Numbered from the stretch's first letter, positions 8,540 through 17,446 are shown. The stretch is 64,000 bases of DNA from Pseudomonas aylmerensis (GCF_001702265.1 NZ_MAUE01000024.1:19197-83196), one strand, 5' to 3'. Program-made: numbers and translations. Notes: generated from the sequence alone by a model not told the origin.

Positions 8540-9000
8540 GCAAATGGACTTGTTGTGGCAAGTTGATTTCAGGTGACAAGCAGGCTTCATGTGATAGACA
8601 GGGTTGTTGGGATGAGCAGGCCTTTTGTGGGGAATCGGCTTCATGTGATGGGTAGGTTTCATGTGGTGAGCAGGCCTTCTGTGGTGAGCAGAATCTTGTG
8701 GTGACCAAAAACTTTGTGGTGAGCAGGCTTGCCCTGCGTTGGGGCGCGAAGCGGCCCCTTGGCCAGACGATTGAGTTTTTCTGGAAACATGTGGTGACTG
8801 TATTGGGGCTGCTGCGCAGCCCAACGCAGGGCAAGCCTGCTCACCACAAAGGGCCTATTTGTTACATAGAGTTTGTTCACACAAAGGGCCTGCTCAGCAC
8901 ATAGGTCCTGCTCACCACAAAAGGCCTGGTTGCCACATAGCGTTTGCTCACCACAACAAACCTGCTGGCCACATAAAGTGTTGTAACCACAACAAGCCTA
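8540..9000. repeat. REPIN with mirror-image arrays of an 18-20 bp unit (cluster 2)
   Basis: This cluster occupies the 553-bp gap upstream of the RAYT gene and copies the architecture of cluster 1. The REPIN at 8715-8848 has the same two REP arms, nearly identical to those at 7688-7811, but an unrelated spacer of about 47 bp. About ten units of the CCTGCTCACCACAAA/CACATAG kind run rightwards to about 9000, mostly exactly 18 bp long. The opposite orientation fills about 8540-8714, for example GAGCAGGCCTTTTGTGGGG. The right array ends only a few bases from the stop codon of the NmrA-like gene. Nothing gene-like was found inside. Confidence 0.85.
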
Positions 9001-9001
9001 T

Positions 9002-9850
9002 TCAGCCAGCCAACTTGCGCAGCACACTGTCCAGTGAGGTGCTGCCCTTGAGCACCTGATCGTGCTCGAAGCAGATCCAGCCTTCGTTGAACCCGTCGAC
9101 CATGCGCATGCGCGGCGTTGGATTTTGTGCGCCTTGGGCACGCAGCAACGCTTCCCAGGTGTCACGCTCGACCACTTCGGCGCGAACGTCACGGCCAAGG
9201 ATCTGCGTCAGGCTGCGGGCGATGTCGTTGGGGCTGACCCATTGGCCTTCCAGTTCGACCACGCGGCGGCCAGCCCAGTCCTGCTGCAGCAACTGCGCCG
9301 CCAGGGCGCCGATGTCGGCGGTGGCGATCATCGGCACGGCCTTGTCCAGGGGTTGCAGGAAGCTATGGATGACGCCGGTTTCCCGGGCGGCAATCACATC
9401 GTAAAGCGCGTTCTCCATGAACCAGGCCGGGCGCAGGAAGGTCACCGGCAGATCGAGGGCGCTCAGCGCCTGTTCCATCAGGGTGCGCTGGGTCAGCAGG
9501 TTGAGTTCGCGGGCCTGGGCGCCGATGGTGGACAGGCATAGCACTTTCTTCGGCGCCGCTGCCTGGAGTGCCTGGCTGACGGCGGCAATCACCGCGCGCG
9601 CTGCGGGGAAGTCCGGCAGCGGGTCGAAATCCGAAGGCGGTAGGATGAACACCCCCGTCGCGCCCCGGAAGGCCTCGGTCAGGGCCTGGGTATCTTCCAT
9701 TCGCGCCAATGCTATCTCGCAGCCCAGGTCCGTCCAGTAGGTCGCCTTGCCCGCGTCACGCATCACTGCGCGCACTGGTTGGCCCGCTTCGATGAGGTGA
9801 TGCGCGAGGGCGCCGCCTACTTTGCCTGTGATTCCGGTAATGACGTACAT
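9002..9850 (-). CDS. NmrA-like NAD(P)-binding Rossmann protein (QOR2/azoreductase-like atypical SDR)
   Basis: 282 aa. The N-terminal dinucleotide-binding motif GITGKVGGALAHHL (about residues 6-19) is the GxxGxxG of atypical extended SDRs. RAVMRDAGKA at the end of the second strand suggests NADP preference through Arg. FLRPAWFMEN near residue 140 is typical of NmrA/QOR2-like proteins. The usual catalytic YxxxK is not obvious, as in other NmrA relatives that act as redox sensors or quinone reductases. It is flanked on the 3' side by a repeat array and on the 5' side by an Lrp-family gene; both lie on the minus strand but 101 bp apart. Substrate unknown. Confidence 0.82.
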   Translation of the reverse strand: MYVITGITGKVGGALAHHLIEAGQPVRAVMRDAGKATYWTDLGCEIALARMEDTQALTEAFRGATGVFILPPSDFDPLPDFPAARAVIAAVSQALQAAAPKKVLCLSTIGAQARELNLLTQRTLMEQALSALDLPVTFLRPAWFMENALYDVIAARETGVIHSFLQPLDKAVPMIATADIGALAAQLLQQDWAGRRVVELEGQWVSPNDIARSLTQILGRDVRAEVVERDTWEALLRAQGAQNPTPRMRMVDGFNEGWICFEHDQVLKGSTSLDSVLRKLAG

Positions 9851-9951
9851 GAGCTTTTATACCTGTGGTTCCAATGAGTGGAGCCCAGCATAAAGATCGG
9901 CAAATGTTGACAGAATAGCTATCCAGTCACTGCGTTGATGACGCCTGGTCA

Positions 9952-10392
9952 CTAATCCGCAAGCGGCGGCAGCCGTCGCTTGACCGGGGTTTTCTTGACG
10001 ATCGCGGTGTTGGTTTCGGCATACGCGTTCAGCCGGTCGAGGAGGGTGTCGAGGTGGTCCATGGTGCGCACGTGCAAGCGTGCGATAAAGCAGTCATCGC
10101 CGGTGACCTTGTCGCACTCGGTGAACTCGGGGATCGCCTGGATCTGGCGTTCAACCTCCTGCAATTTGCCCGGCAACGGGCGGATGCGCACGATGGCTTG
10201 CAGCAGGTAGCCGAAGTGTCTGGGGTCGATGTCGACGGTGTAGTGGGTGAGCACGCCGCGTTCCTCGAGGCGGCGCAGGCGTTCGCCGACACTCGGCGAG
10301 GACAACCCGGTGATGCCGGCCAAAGCCTTGAGGGACAGCCGCGAGTCGTCCATCAAGGCGGCGATCAGTTGCTGGTCGATGGTGTCGATCAT
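9952..10392 (-). CDS. Lrp/AsnC-family transcriptional regulator
   Basis: 146 aa. It has an N-terminal HTH (DTIDQQLIAALMDDSRLSLK, then GLSSPSVGERLRRLEERGVL) and the RAM effector domain with GYLLQAIVRIRPLPG and VTGDDCFIARLHVRTMDHLD. It is divergent from a DMT-family exporter (10502-11407) with a 109-bp shared intergenic region. This is the standard layout in which an Lrp-type regulator senses an amino acid and controls its exporter. A role in regulating that exporter is inference from layout; the effector is unknown. Confidence 0.92.
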   Translation of the reverse strand: MIDTIDQQLIAALMDDSRLSLKALAGITGLSSPSVGERLRRLEERGVLTHYTVDIDPRHFGYLLQAIVRIRPLPGKLQEVERQIQAIPEFTECDKVTGDDCFIARLHVRTMDHLDTLLDRLNAYAETNTAIVKKTPVKRRLPPLAD

Positions 10393-10501
10393 GGGGGGCG
10401 CCTAATTAGTAAAGGTGAATACGAGGTTTTGCCTTTTTTAGTCGCTGGAACGGCTGCCAAGCAGATTGCCATAATTGAGCCTCATTTGAGGAGCCTCCAT
10501 C

Positions 10502-11407
10502 GTGGACACATCTATCCGTCGCGGTTCGTGGGAAATGGTCGCTGCCATGCTGATCTCCGGCACCATCGGCTGGTTTGTATTGGTGTCGGGCGTGTCAGTG
10601 ATCGAAGTGGTGTTCTGGCGCTGCGTGATCGGCGGGCTGGCCCTGTTGTTGGTGTGCGCGCTGCTGGGCTACCTGCGGCGCGACCTGCTCAGTTGGGCGA
10701 AACTCGGCCTGGCGATGCTCAGCGGCGTGGCAATCGTCGGTAACTGGTTGCTGTTGTTCGAGTCCTATTCCCACGCGTCGATCGCTATCAGCACGGCGGT
10801 GTACAACGTGCAGCCGTTCATGTTGGTGCTGTTGGCGGCGCTGTTTCTGGGTGAAAAGATCACCGTGCAGAAGCTGGCCTGGTTGAGCGTGGCGTTCCTG
10901 GGGATGCTGGCGATTGTCACGGCCCATGGCGAGCAAACGTCGGGCGGTGGCGACTATCTCGCGGGGATCGCCCTGGCCTTGGGCGCGGCCTTTTTGTATG
11001 CGATTGCCGCACTGATTATCAAGCGCTTGAAAGAAGTGCCGCCGCATTTGATGGCGTTGATTCAGGTCGCCACCGGCGCGGTACTCCTGGCCCCGCTGGT
11101 GCCCTGGAACAGCCTGCCGGCTTCGACCAACGCCTGGTCGGCCTTGATCACGCTCGGAGTGGTACATACCGGGTTGATGTATGTGCTGCTGTACGGCGCG
11201 ATCCAGAAATTGCCCACGGCCATCACCGGCGCGTTGTCGTTCATCTACCCGATTGCGGCGATCCTGGTGGACTGGATCGCCTTCGGGCATCGCCTCGGCT
11301 GGCTGCAATGGCTGGGTGTGGCGGCGATTCTGCTGGCAGCGGCAGGGTTGCAGCGGGGCTGGTGGTGGCCCCGCTCCCGCAGCGTCAGTGCGTGCCCTGG
11401 TAGATGA
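10502..11407 (+). CDS. DMT-superfamily EamA transporter
   Basis: 301 aa from GTG 10502, preceded by GAGGAG. It has ten predicted membrane segments in two EamA halves, the first ending near VTAHGEQ and the second starting around DYLAGIALALGAAFLYAIAALI. Typical EamA sequence is present (SIAISTAVYNVQPFMLVLLAALFLGE; TAITGALSFIYPIAAILVDW). The family exports amino acids, metabolites or drugs across the inner membrane. The divergent Lrp/AsnC regulator hints at an amino-acid-like substrate. The 3' end overlaps the convergent rlhA gene by 23 bp, so the last codons (Arg-rich PRSRSVSACPGR) read over its stop region. Confidence 0.88.
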   Translation: MDTSIRRGSWEMVAAMLISGTIGWFVLVSGVSVIEVVFWRCVIGGLALLLVCALLGYLRRDLLSWAKLGLAMLSGVAIVGNWLLLFESYSHASIAISTAVYNVQPFMLVLLAALFLGEKITVQKLAWLSVAFLGMLAIVTAHGEQTSGGGDYLAGIALALGAAFLYAIAALIIKRLKEVPPHLMALIQVATGAVLLAPLVPWNSLPASTNAWSALITLGVVHTGLMYVLLYGAIQKLPTAITGALSFIYPIAAILVDWIAFGHRLGWLQWLGVAAILLAAAGLQRGWWWPRSRSVSACPGR

Positions 11408-13364
11408 GGTTTTCGGGGTCGAAATGCGCCACGCCACTGCCCGGTTGCGGCAGGCCGAGGATATGCCCCTTGATCTTGCCCACCACGTGCATCTCGCAGG
11501 GTTTGCAGTCGAACTTCAGGGTCAGCACTTCATCGCCATGGATCAGTTGCATCGGCGCAACCTTGGTTTTCACGCCCGTCACGCCCTTGGCCTGTTTAGG
11601 GCACAGGTTGAACGAGAAACGCAGGCAGTGCTTGGTGATCATCACCGGCACTTCGCCGGTTTCTTCATGGGCTTCGAACGCGGCGTCGATCAGCTTCACG
11701 CCGTGGCGATGATAGAAGTCGCGGGCCTTCTGGTTGTAGACGTTGGCCAAGAACGACAGGTGCGCTTCCGGGTACACCGGCGGCGGCGTGGTTTCGGCCT
11801 TGCGCCCGCCACGCGGGTGCGCCGCGACGCGAGCAGCGGTCAGGGCCTCGATCACTTCGCGGCGCAACGCCTTGAGCTGCGAGTTGGGGATGAAGAATGC
11901 CTGCGGTGCATCCAGCGCGATGTTGGTCGCGTGGTATTCGGTGGTCCCGAGTTGGCCGAGCAGATCGCGCAGGGTGTCCAGCGCCTGTTCCGGCTTGTTG
12001 GCCACACCGAACGGGCCGGGCAGGGTGACGCTGGCGCTGATGCCTTCTTCGCTGGTCGCGGTGACGTGCAACTGCTCTTCACGCAGGCGCGCCACCCATG
12101 ACAGGCCGATCCGGCGTTCAGCCGAGGTCTTGAGCAAGGCCTGCTGCCAGTTGTGGTCCAGGTTGCGGTTCAGCGGGTGGTTGGGGCGCAACTGATGCAG
12201 GCCGGCCGGCATTTCGTTCGGCTCGACGCGGTAGCGATAGCGTTTCTCGCCGTCTTCCTCGAACTCGCCCTTGGGCTCGGCGATGTTCGCGCGAAAACCC
12301 ACCACTTCACGCTTGACCAGCACATTGAGGCCGTCGCCGTTGGACAGCGGCTCATGGGTCACCACCTGCATGTCGCGCTTGCCGGCTTTTTCCACCACAC
12401 CCACCGGCAGGCCGGTGAAGGTTGGAGTGTCGAAGGCGCCGATGTCGATCTTGCGGTCGCTGACAAAGTAATCGGTGCTGCCCCGGTGGAAGGTTTTTTC
12501 CGGGTCGGGCAGGAAGAAGTGCGCGGTACGGCCGCTGGAGGCGCGGGCCAGGTCCGGACGGTCTTCAAGAATCTCGTCGAGGCGCTGGCGGTAGTAGGCG
12601 GTGATGTTCTTCACATAGCCCATGTCCTTGTAGCGGCCTTCGATCTTGAACGAGCGCACGCCGGCCTCGACCAGGGCGCGCAGGTTGGCGCTCTGGTTGT
12701 TGTCTTTCATCGACAGCAGGTGCTTTTCAAAGGCCACGACGCGGCCCTGGTCGTCCTTCAAGGTGTACGGCAGGCGGCAGGCCTGGGAGCAATCGCCACG
12801 GTTGGCGCTGCGACCATTCTGCGCGTGGGAGATATTGCACTGCCCGGAGAACGCCACGCACAGGGCGCCGTGGATGAAGAACTCGATGGCGGCATCGGTT
12901 TCGTCGGCGATGGCGCGGATTTCCTGCAGGTTCAGCTCACGGGCCAATACCAGCTGCGAGAAACCGGCCTGGTCGAGAAACTTGGCGCGGCCCAGGGTAC
13001 GGATGTCGGTCTGGGTACTGGCGTGCAGCTCGATAGGCGGGATATCCAGCTCCATCACGCCCAGGTCCTGCACGATCAACGCGTCGACACCGGCGTCGTA
13101 GAGCTGATGGATCAACTTGCGCGCAGGTTCGAGTTCGTTGTCATGCAAGATGGTGTTGATGGTGGTGAACACGCGCGCGTGGTAACGGCGGGCGAATTCC
13201 ACCAGTTGAGCGATATCGCTCACCTCGTTGCAGGCGTTATGGCGGGCGCCGAAGCTCGGGCCACCAATGTAGATGGCGTCGGCGCCATGCAGGATAGCCT
13301 CGCGCGCGATGGCGACATCGCGGGCAGGGCTGAGCAATTCCAGGTGATGCTTGGGCAAGGACAT
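11385..13364 (-). CDS. rlhA: 23S rRNA 5-hydroxycytidine C2501 synthase, peptidase U32 family
   Basis: 659 aa from ATG 13364 (MSLPKHHLELLSPARD); a longer frame to 13553 runs upstream but lacks family homology. The sequence closely follows E. coli RlhA (YdcP): ELLSPARDVAIAREAILHGA, IGGPSFGARHN, VQDLGVMELDIPPIELHAS, SGQCNISHAQNGRSANRGDC and KHCLRFSFNLCPKQAKG. The conserved cysteines (GQC, DCSQAC, HCLRF...CPKQ, CKPCEMH) are those implicated in the Fe-S/prephenate-dependent hydroxylation chemistry of this group. At about 660 aa it matches RlhA rather than the shorter tRNA-acting TrhP. It modifies C2501 in the peptidyl-transferase centre. Convergent with the DMT gene. Confidence 0.92.
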   Translation of the reverse strand: MSLPKHHLELLSPARDVAIAREAILHGADAIYIGGPSFGARHNACNEVSDIAQLVEFARRYHARVFTTINTILHDNELEPARKLIHQLYDAGVDALIVQDLGVMELDIPPIELHASTQTDIRTLGRAKFLDQAGFSQLVLARELNLQEIRAIADETDAAIEFFIHGALCVAFSGQCNISHAQNGRSANRGDCSQACRLPYTLKDDQGRVVAFEKHLLSMKDNNQSANLRALVEAGVRSFKIEGRYKDMGYVKNITAYYRQRLDEILEDRPDLARASSGRTAHFFLPDPEKTFHRGSTDYFVSDRKIDIGAFDTPTFTGLPVGVVEKAGKRDMQVVTHEPLSNGDGLNVLVKREVVGFRANIAEPKGEFEEDGEKRYRYRVEPNEMPAGLHQLRPNHPLNRNLDHNWQQALLKTSAERRIGLSWVARLREEQLHVTATSEEGISASVTLPGPFGVANKPEQALDTLRDLLGQLGTTEYHATNIALDAPQAFFIPNSQLKALRREVIEALTAARVAAHPRGGRKAETTPPPVYPEAHLSFLANVYNQKARDFYHRHGVKLIDAAFEAHEETGEVPVMITKHCLRFSFNLCPKQAKGVTGVKTKVAPMQLIHGDEVLTLKFDCKPCEMHVVGKIKGHILGLPQPGSGVAHFDPENLIYQGTH

Positions 13365-13434
13365 AGTTTTTTTAGTCAGGCTTGTCACGGTTGAGGCGCG
13401 CATTGTAGCCGTGAAATGCCTGACCGGCATCACT

Positions 13435-13815
13435 TCAGGCTTGAGCGGCCATCGCGGTGACTTCCACACGCATGCCGTCGACCGCCAGGGCGGCGACGCC
13501 AACAGCCGCGCGCACGGGCCAGGGCTTGGCGAAGAAGCGTTTGTAGACTTCATTGAAGGCGGCGCGGTCGGCCATGTCGGTCAGATAAATGGTCAGGTGC
13601 ATCACCCGGTCCATCGAGCTGCCGGCCTTTTCCAGGGCGACTTTCAAGGCTTGCAGGGTGCATTCGCTTTGCGCGGTGATATCGCCCAGTTCCAGGCTGC
13701 CGTCGGCGCGGGTCGGAATCTGGGTGGAGACCAGGATGCCGTTGAAGCCGATGACGTCGGAGGAAATCGAATCGGCATCCGGATCGGGAGTGTAGGACAG
13801 GTCGTGGTTGGCCAT
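13435..13815 (-). CDS. RidA/YjgF/YER057c-family protein
   Basis: 126 aa from ATG 13815 (MANHDLSYTPD); frames further upstream have no family similarity and overlap the fabF end. It shows the RidA core: GILVSTQIPTRADGSLELGDITAQSECTLQ-like sequence in the first half, then RVMHLTIYLTDMADRAAFNEVYKRFF and the C-terminal RAAVGVAALAVDGMRVEVTAMA. The Arg of RAAVGVAAL matches the carboxylate-binding Arg of imine deaminases. The early GPY signature and the acidic C-terminus differ from classical RidA, so it may be an Rid2-7 type with a different imine substrate. It sits on the minus strand between fabF and rlhA with gaps of 70-73 bp. Confidence 0.87.
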   Translation of the reverse strand: MANHDLSYTPDPDADSISSDVIGFNGILVSTQIPTRADGSLELGDITAQSECTLQALKVALEKAGSSMDRVMHLTIYLTDMADRAAFNEVYKRFFAKPWPVRAAVGVAALAVDGMRVEVTAMAAQA

Positions 13816-13888
13816 GGGCGCCTCTGGTTGGCAGTCAAGGAAAGGCGCCCATGGTCCCCGAAAATCACAACAGGGGCAAACCGGCGGG

Positions 13889-15157
13889 TCAGTGCCAGCG
13901 GCGGAACAGCACGCTGGCATTCACGCCGCCAAAGCCGAAGCCGTTGGACAGCGCATATTCAATGGCCATCGGCCGTGCCTCACCGCGCAGCAGGTCCAGG
14001 CCCTCGGCGAGGGCGTCAGGGTTGTCCAGGTTGAGGGTGACCGGGGCGATCTGATCGCGCAGGGCGAGGACGGTGAAGATAGCTTCGATGCCGCCCGCAG
14101 CGCCCAGCAAGTGGCCAGTGGCGGATTTGGTCGAGCTGATCGCCGGGCTGCCCGTGGCGCCGAACACCGTCTTGATCGCGGCCAACTCGCCTTTGTCGCC
14201 CACGGGCGTCGAGGTGGCGTGGGCGTTCAGGTACTGCACCGCAGACGCCTCGATTCCAGCCTGGCGCAAGGCCTGGGTCATGGCCCGGCGTGCGCCGTCA
14301 CCGTCTTCCGGGCCGGCCGTCATGTGGTAGGCATCGGCACTGGTGCCGTAGCCCACCAGTTCGGCAATCGGCTGGGCGCCGCGTGCCAGGGCGTGTTCAA
14401 GTTCCTCGATGACCAGGATGCCGGCGCCTTCGCCCATCACGAAGCCGTCGCGCGCCTGGTCGAAGGGCCGCGAGGCACGCTCCGGGGTGTCGTTGAAGTC
14501 GCTGGACAGCGCCCGCGCCGCTGCGAACCCGGCGAGGCTGACCCGGTGGATCGCCGCTTCGGCGCCCCCGCACACGGCGACATCGACTTCACCGGCACGG
14601 ATCATCCGCGCGGCGTCGCCAATCGCCTGCACGCCGGCCGCACAGGCGGTCACCGGTGCACCCAGCGGGCCTTTCAAACCGTAGTTGATCGACACATGCC
14701 CGGCGGCCATGTTGCTCAGGAACGACGGAATAGTGAACGGTGACAGACGCCGTGGGCCCTTGCTGTCAGTGGTGCGCACCGCATCGGCAATCGCCGGGAA
14801 ACCGCCTACGCCCGAAGCAATGATGGTCGCGGTGCGTTCCTGTTCTTCGAGGGTTTTCGGTGCCCAGCCGGCTTGCTTCAACGCCTCGTCGGCCGCCGCC
14901 AGGGCGAACAGGATAAAGCGGTCCATCTTGCGCTGTTCCTTGGCCGCCAACAGCCGATCAGGATCAAAACCCGCCTCGGCATCCTGCTGTGCATTCTGGA
15001 CTTGACCGCCGATGCTGACCGCCAGGTCGCCAATCAATTCTTCAGGCAGGCGACGGATGCCCGACTGGCCTTTCAACAGGCGCTGCCAGGTCGCTTCCAC
15101 GCTGGCGCCCAGCGGCGTCAGGGCGCCCATGCCCGTCACAACGATACGTTTACTCAT
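13889..15157 (-). CDS. fabF: 3-oxoacyl-ACP synthase II (FabF paralogue)
   Basis: 422 aa from ATG 15157, with GGAG 10 nt upstream; a TTG two codons earlier is less likely. The condensing-enzyme fold and triad are present: Cys in VTACAAGVQA, His in LNAHATSTPVGD and His in KSATGHLLGAAGG, plus the glycine-rich C-terminus NGFGFGGVNASVLFR. It elongates acyl-ACP with malonyl-ACP in type II fatty acid synthesis. The main fabF lies in the fab cluster in Pseudomonas; this copy has no fab neighbours, so it is probably the secondary enzyme resembling P. aeruginosa FabF2. Its role could be specialised. The divergent HxlR gene starts 107 bp away and may control it. Confidence 0.88.
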   Translation of the reverse strand: MSKRIVVTGMGALTPLGASVEATWQRLLKGQSGIRRLPEELIGDLAVSIGGQVQNAQQDAEAGFDPDRLLAAKEQRKMDRFILFALAAADEALKQAGWAPKTLEEQERTATIIASGVGGFPAIADAVRTTDSKGPRRLSPFTIPSFLSNMAAGHVSINYGLKGPLGAPVTACAAGVQAIGDAARMIRAGEVDVAVCGGAEAAIHRVSLAGFAAARALSSDFNDTPERASRPFDQARDGFVMGEGAGILVIEELEHALARGAQPIAELVGYGTSADAYHMTAGPEDGDGARRAMTQALRQAGIEASAVQYLNAHATSTPVGDKGELAAIKTVFGATGSPAISSTKSATGHLLGAAGGIEAIFTVLALRDQIAPVTLNLDNPDALAEGLDLLRGEARPMAIEYALSNGFGFGGVNASVLFRRWH

Positions 15158-15264
15158 GATCAATCGACTCCGGTTGTGTTGAGGGTACAGACCCTATGGA
15201 CGTCACTATCATGATGAAAGTAACATGGCGTCACACAACTTTATAGCGACTCACAGGAACCCCT

Positions 15265-15747
15265 ATGCAACGCAAGTCCCTGACCCGCGACGAATGCCCC
15301 ATCGCCCGCAGCCTCGACCGGGTAGGGGAGTGGTGGAGCATCCTGATCATGCGCGACGCCCTGCAAGGCCTGCGCCGTTTCGATGAGTTTTCGCGCAGCC
15401 TCGGCATCGCGCCGAACATGCTCACGCGCCGCCTCACCGCCCTGGTGGACGCCGGGATGCTCGAGCGCAAGGCCTACAGCGAACGGCCGCCGCGCTACGA
15501 ATACGTACCGACGGCCAGGGGCGAGGATTTTCGTATGGTGCTGATGTCGCTGGTGGCGTGGGGCAACCGGCACTACGCCGAGGAAGGCGCCAGTGTGCAG
15601 GTGGTGGAGCGCGGGACGGGGCGGTTGGTGCACCCGATGATGGCCGATGCCGATGGGCAGGTGGTGCCCTTGGATGCCTGCACGTTGCAGGCCGGTCCAG
15701 CCGCCAGCGCGGGGATGCGCGAGCGGCTGGAGTCATTCGGACAGTGA
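15265..15747 (+). CDS. HxlR-family winged-helix regulator
   Basis: 160 aa. The HxlR domain is clear from residue 10: CPIARSLDRVGEWWSILIMR, then FDEFSRSLGIAPNMLTRRLTALVDAGMLE, with the winged region ending in YEYVPTARG. The N-terminal Cys (NECP) is the position often used for redox or electrophile sensing in this family. The last 60 residues form an extra tail (TGRLVHPMMADADGQVVP), seen in some longer HxlR proteins. It is divergent from the FabF paralogue and meets the OprD gene tail to tail with no gap. Target unknown; the divergent fabF is the first guess. Confidence 0.9.
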   Translation: MQRKSLTRDECPIARSLDRVGEWWSILIMRDALQGLRRFDEFSRSLGIAPNMLTRRLTALVDAGMLERKAYSERPPRYEYVPTARGEDFRMVLMSLVAWGNRHYAEEGASVQVVERGTGRLVHPMMADADGQVVPLDACTLQAGPAASAGMRERLESFGQ

Positions 15748-17070
15748 TTACAGCAGGGTGAACGGGTAGTCGACGATCAGTCGCAACTCGTTCAAATCGC
15801 CGTCGCGCTGGTCGGCGTTCGACGCCACGATCGCATCGCGCACGCGCAGCGACAGGTTTTTCGCCGGGCCGCTCTGAATCACGTATTTGGCCTCAAGGTC
15901 AGTCTCGTGGTGAGCGCCATCGGCACCATAGTCGCCGGCATACGCGCTGTTGACCGGCGTATGGGTGCCGTTGATGTCCGAACCGTTGATGTAACGGCCC
16001 ATGAAGCTCAGGCCCGGCACACCATAGCTGGCCATGTTCAAGTCATAGCGGATCCCCCAGGACTGTTCGCCCGGGCCGTTGAAGTCGCCCCATTGCACCG
16101 AGTTGGCCAGGTACACCGAGTCGCCGCCTTCACCCGCGCCGTTGTTGCCGGTGCCGATGTAGTCGAAGGGCGTGTCGCCGTGCACTTTCTGGAACGACAG
16201 CGTCAGCGTATGGGCCTGCAGGAATGAATACGCCGCCGCGACCGAATACGTGGTGTTGTTGATCGCGCCGGCCTTGGCGCTGCCGGTGTCGAGGGTGCGG
16301 TACAGGTTGCCGTCCAGGGCCAGCGACTGGTCATGGCCCAGCGGGATGACGTAGTTGAGGTTGGTGTAGTACTGACGCCAGATATCTTCCAGTTCGCTGG
16401 CGTACAGCGTCGCGCTCAGGGACGGAGTGAAGGCGTATTTGCCGCCGACAAAACTCGCGCTGTTGGCCGGCACGTTGGCGTAGGTGGCGTAGATATCGTG
16501 GTCATGGTCGCTGGTCATGCCGCTGTTGGTACTGGTGAAGTGCCCGGCTTCCAGGTCCAGCCCGGCGATCTCGCTGCTGGTCAGGTCGAAGCCGGTGGCG
16601 GTCTGGGGCAGCAGGCGAGTACCGCCGGTGGCGAACACCGGTGCAGTGGGCTGCATGTCACCGAACTTGAGTTGGGTCTTGGAGATTTTGATCTTCACCG
16701 CGGCACCGACGGAGCCGTAGGCATCTTCGGGATCGCCATGCCGGTCGGTCGGCAGGTTGCCGGTGCCGGCGTCCGCATGGGTAGCGTCGAGTTTCAGCCC
16801 GCCGTAGGCGTAGGCATCCACGCCGAAACCGATGGTGCCCTGGGTAAAGCCCGAGGCGTAGTTGAGCATCGCGCCCTGGGTCCAGTCGCGGTTGTCGGCC
16901 CTGCCGCCTTCGCGGTTGCGGTCAAAGTAATAGTTGCGCAACAGCCCGGTGACACTGCTGCCCTCGATAAACCCTTTGGAATCGGCCTGGTCGGAGACGG
17001 CGTCGGCTTGCGCGAATTGGCTGATACTGGCGCACACCGCCAGCGCTAACAGGCTGCACTGTTTGATCAT
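15748..17070 (-). CDS. OprD-family outer-membrane porin
   Basis: 440 aa with a signal peptide, MIKQCSLLALAVCASISQFAQA, cleaved near AQA-DA. The mature N-terminus has the OprD features KGFIEGSSVTGLLRNYYFDRN, ASGFTQGTIGFGVDAYAYGGLKLD, TRLLPQTATGFDLTSSEIAGL and the DFNGPGEQSWGIRYDLN region. It ends in the aromatic beta-barrel signature DYPFTLL. OprD/Occ porins form substrate-selective 18-stranded channels for small carboxylates or basic amino acids. It is monocistronic; neighbouring genes give no clear substrate. A second OprD protein lies at 23926. Confidence 0.9.
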   Translation of the reverse strand: MIKQCSLLALAVCASISQFAQADAVSDQADSKGFIEGSSVTGLLRNYYFDRNREGGRADNRDWTQGAMLNYASGFTQGTIGFGVDAYAYGGLKLDATHADAGTGNLPTDRHGDPEDAYGSVGAAVKIKISKTQLKFGDMQPTAPVFATGGTRLLPQTATGFDLTSSEIAGLDLEAGHFTSTNSGMTSDHDHDIYATYANVPANSASFVGGKYAFTPSLSATLYASELEDIWRQYYTNLNYVIPLGHDQSLALDGNLYRTLDTGSAKAGAINNTTYSVAAAYSFLQAHTLTLSFQKVHGDTPFDYIGTGNNGAGEGGDSVYLANSVQWGDFNGPGEQSWGIRYDLNMASYGVPGLSFMGRYINGSDINGTHTPVNSAYAGDYGADGAHHETDLEAKYVIQSGPAKNLSLRVRDAIVASNADQRDGDLNELRLIVDYPFTLL

Positions 17071-17446
17071 GTTGTGACTTCCCCGGAATAATTAACGCGC
17101 ACAGAAACATCGCACTGACTGGATGGCGCATAAAAGCGTATTGGCAGATGTTTTTCAGGTGAGGCGTTACGATTCTTATTGTGTTCGGCGAGTTTGCCGA
17201 GGTTGATTCTAAGCACAGTTCACGCGGCCTGCAGCCAGGCGCTGGATTAAACTCGATTAATTAAACTTCACATTATTTAATCAAGCAGGGGTGTAGCGTT
17301 GGCCCTGTCTTAGCCGCTCTGCTTCGACAAAAACCTTTGGTTGCCGCCGCAGATTCTGCGGCGGATTTTTTATGCGTGGTCGAATAAGTTATGTAACGCC
17401 GCACTTAACCAATAGCTATTTAAACACCGCGTGGCTCAATTGGAAT
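17071..17446. other. Gene-free intergenic region with an orphan terminator
   Basis: 376 bp between the divergent-facing 5' end of oprD and the 3' end of the VOC gene. An AT-rich block at 17247-17285 (repeated TTAAT/ATTAAT) is probably the oprD promoter region. The only strong element is the plus-strand terminator at 17344-17371, which has no plus-strand gene in front of it. A GG-N10-GC sequence at 17300-17314 (TGGCCC-N5-TAGC) resembles a weak sigma-54 site. No protein-coding frame is convincing. Confidence 0.6.
17344..17371 (+). terminator. Rho-independent terminator without an upstream gene
   Basis: CCGCCGCAG, loop ATT, CTGCGGCGG (17344-17364), then A and six Ts. The 9-bp perfect GC-rich stem and T-tract work only on the plus strand. 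No plus-strand gene ends here: the nearest upstream plus gene stops at 15747. It may end an unannotated small RNA. Confidence 0.8.

Noticed and set aside
7522..8904. Several 60-100 codon frames rich in His, Lys and Pro repeats
   Set aside because: They are translations of the REP arrays in both directions, share the repeat period and have no start signals.
7590..9000. CRISPR-like array
   Set aside because: The 18-20 bp units are contiguous and degenerate with no unique spacers, and they reverse orientation around a REPIN; no cas gene is near.
17300..17314. Firm sigma-54 promoter
   Set aside because: It has the right GG-N10-GC spacing but mismatches in both elements, and a start there would leave only about 45 nt before the terminator.
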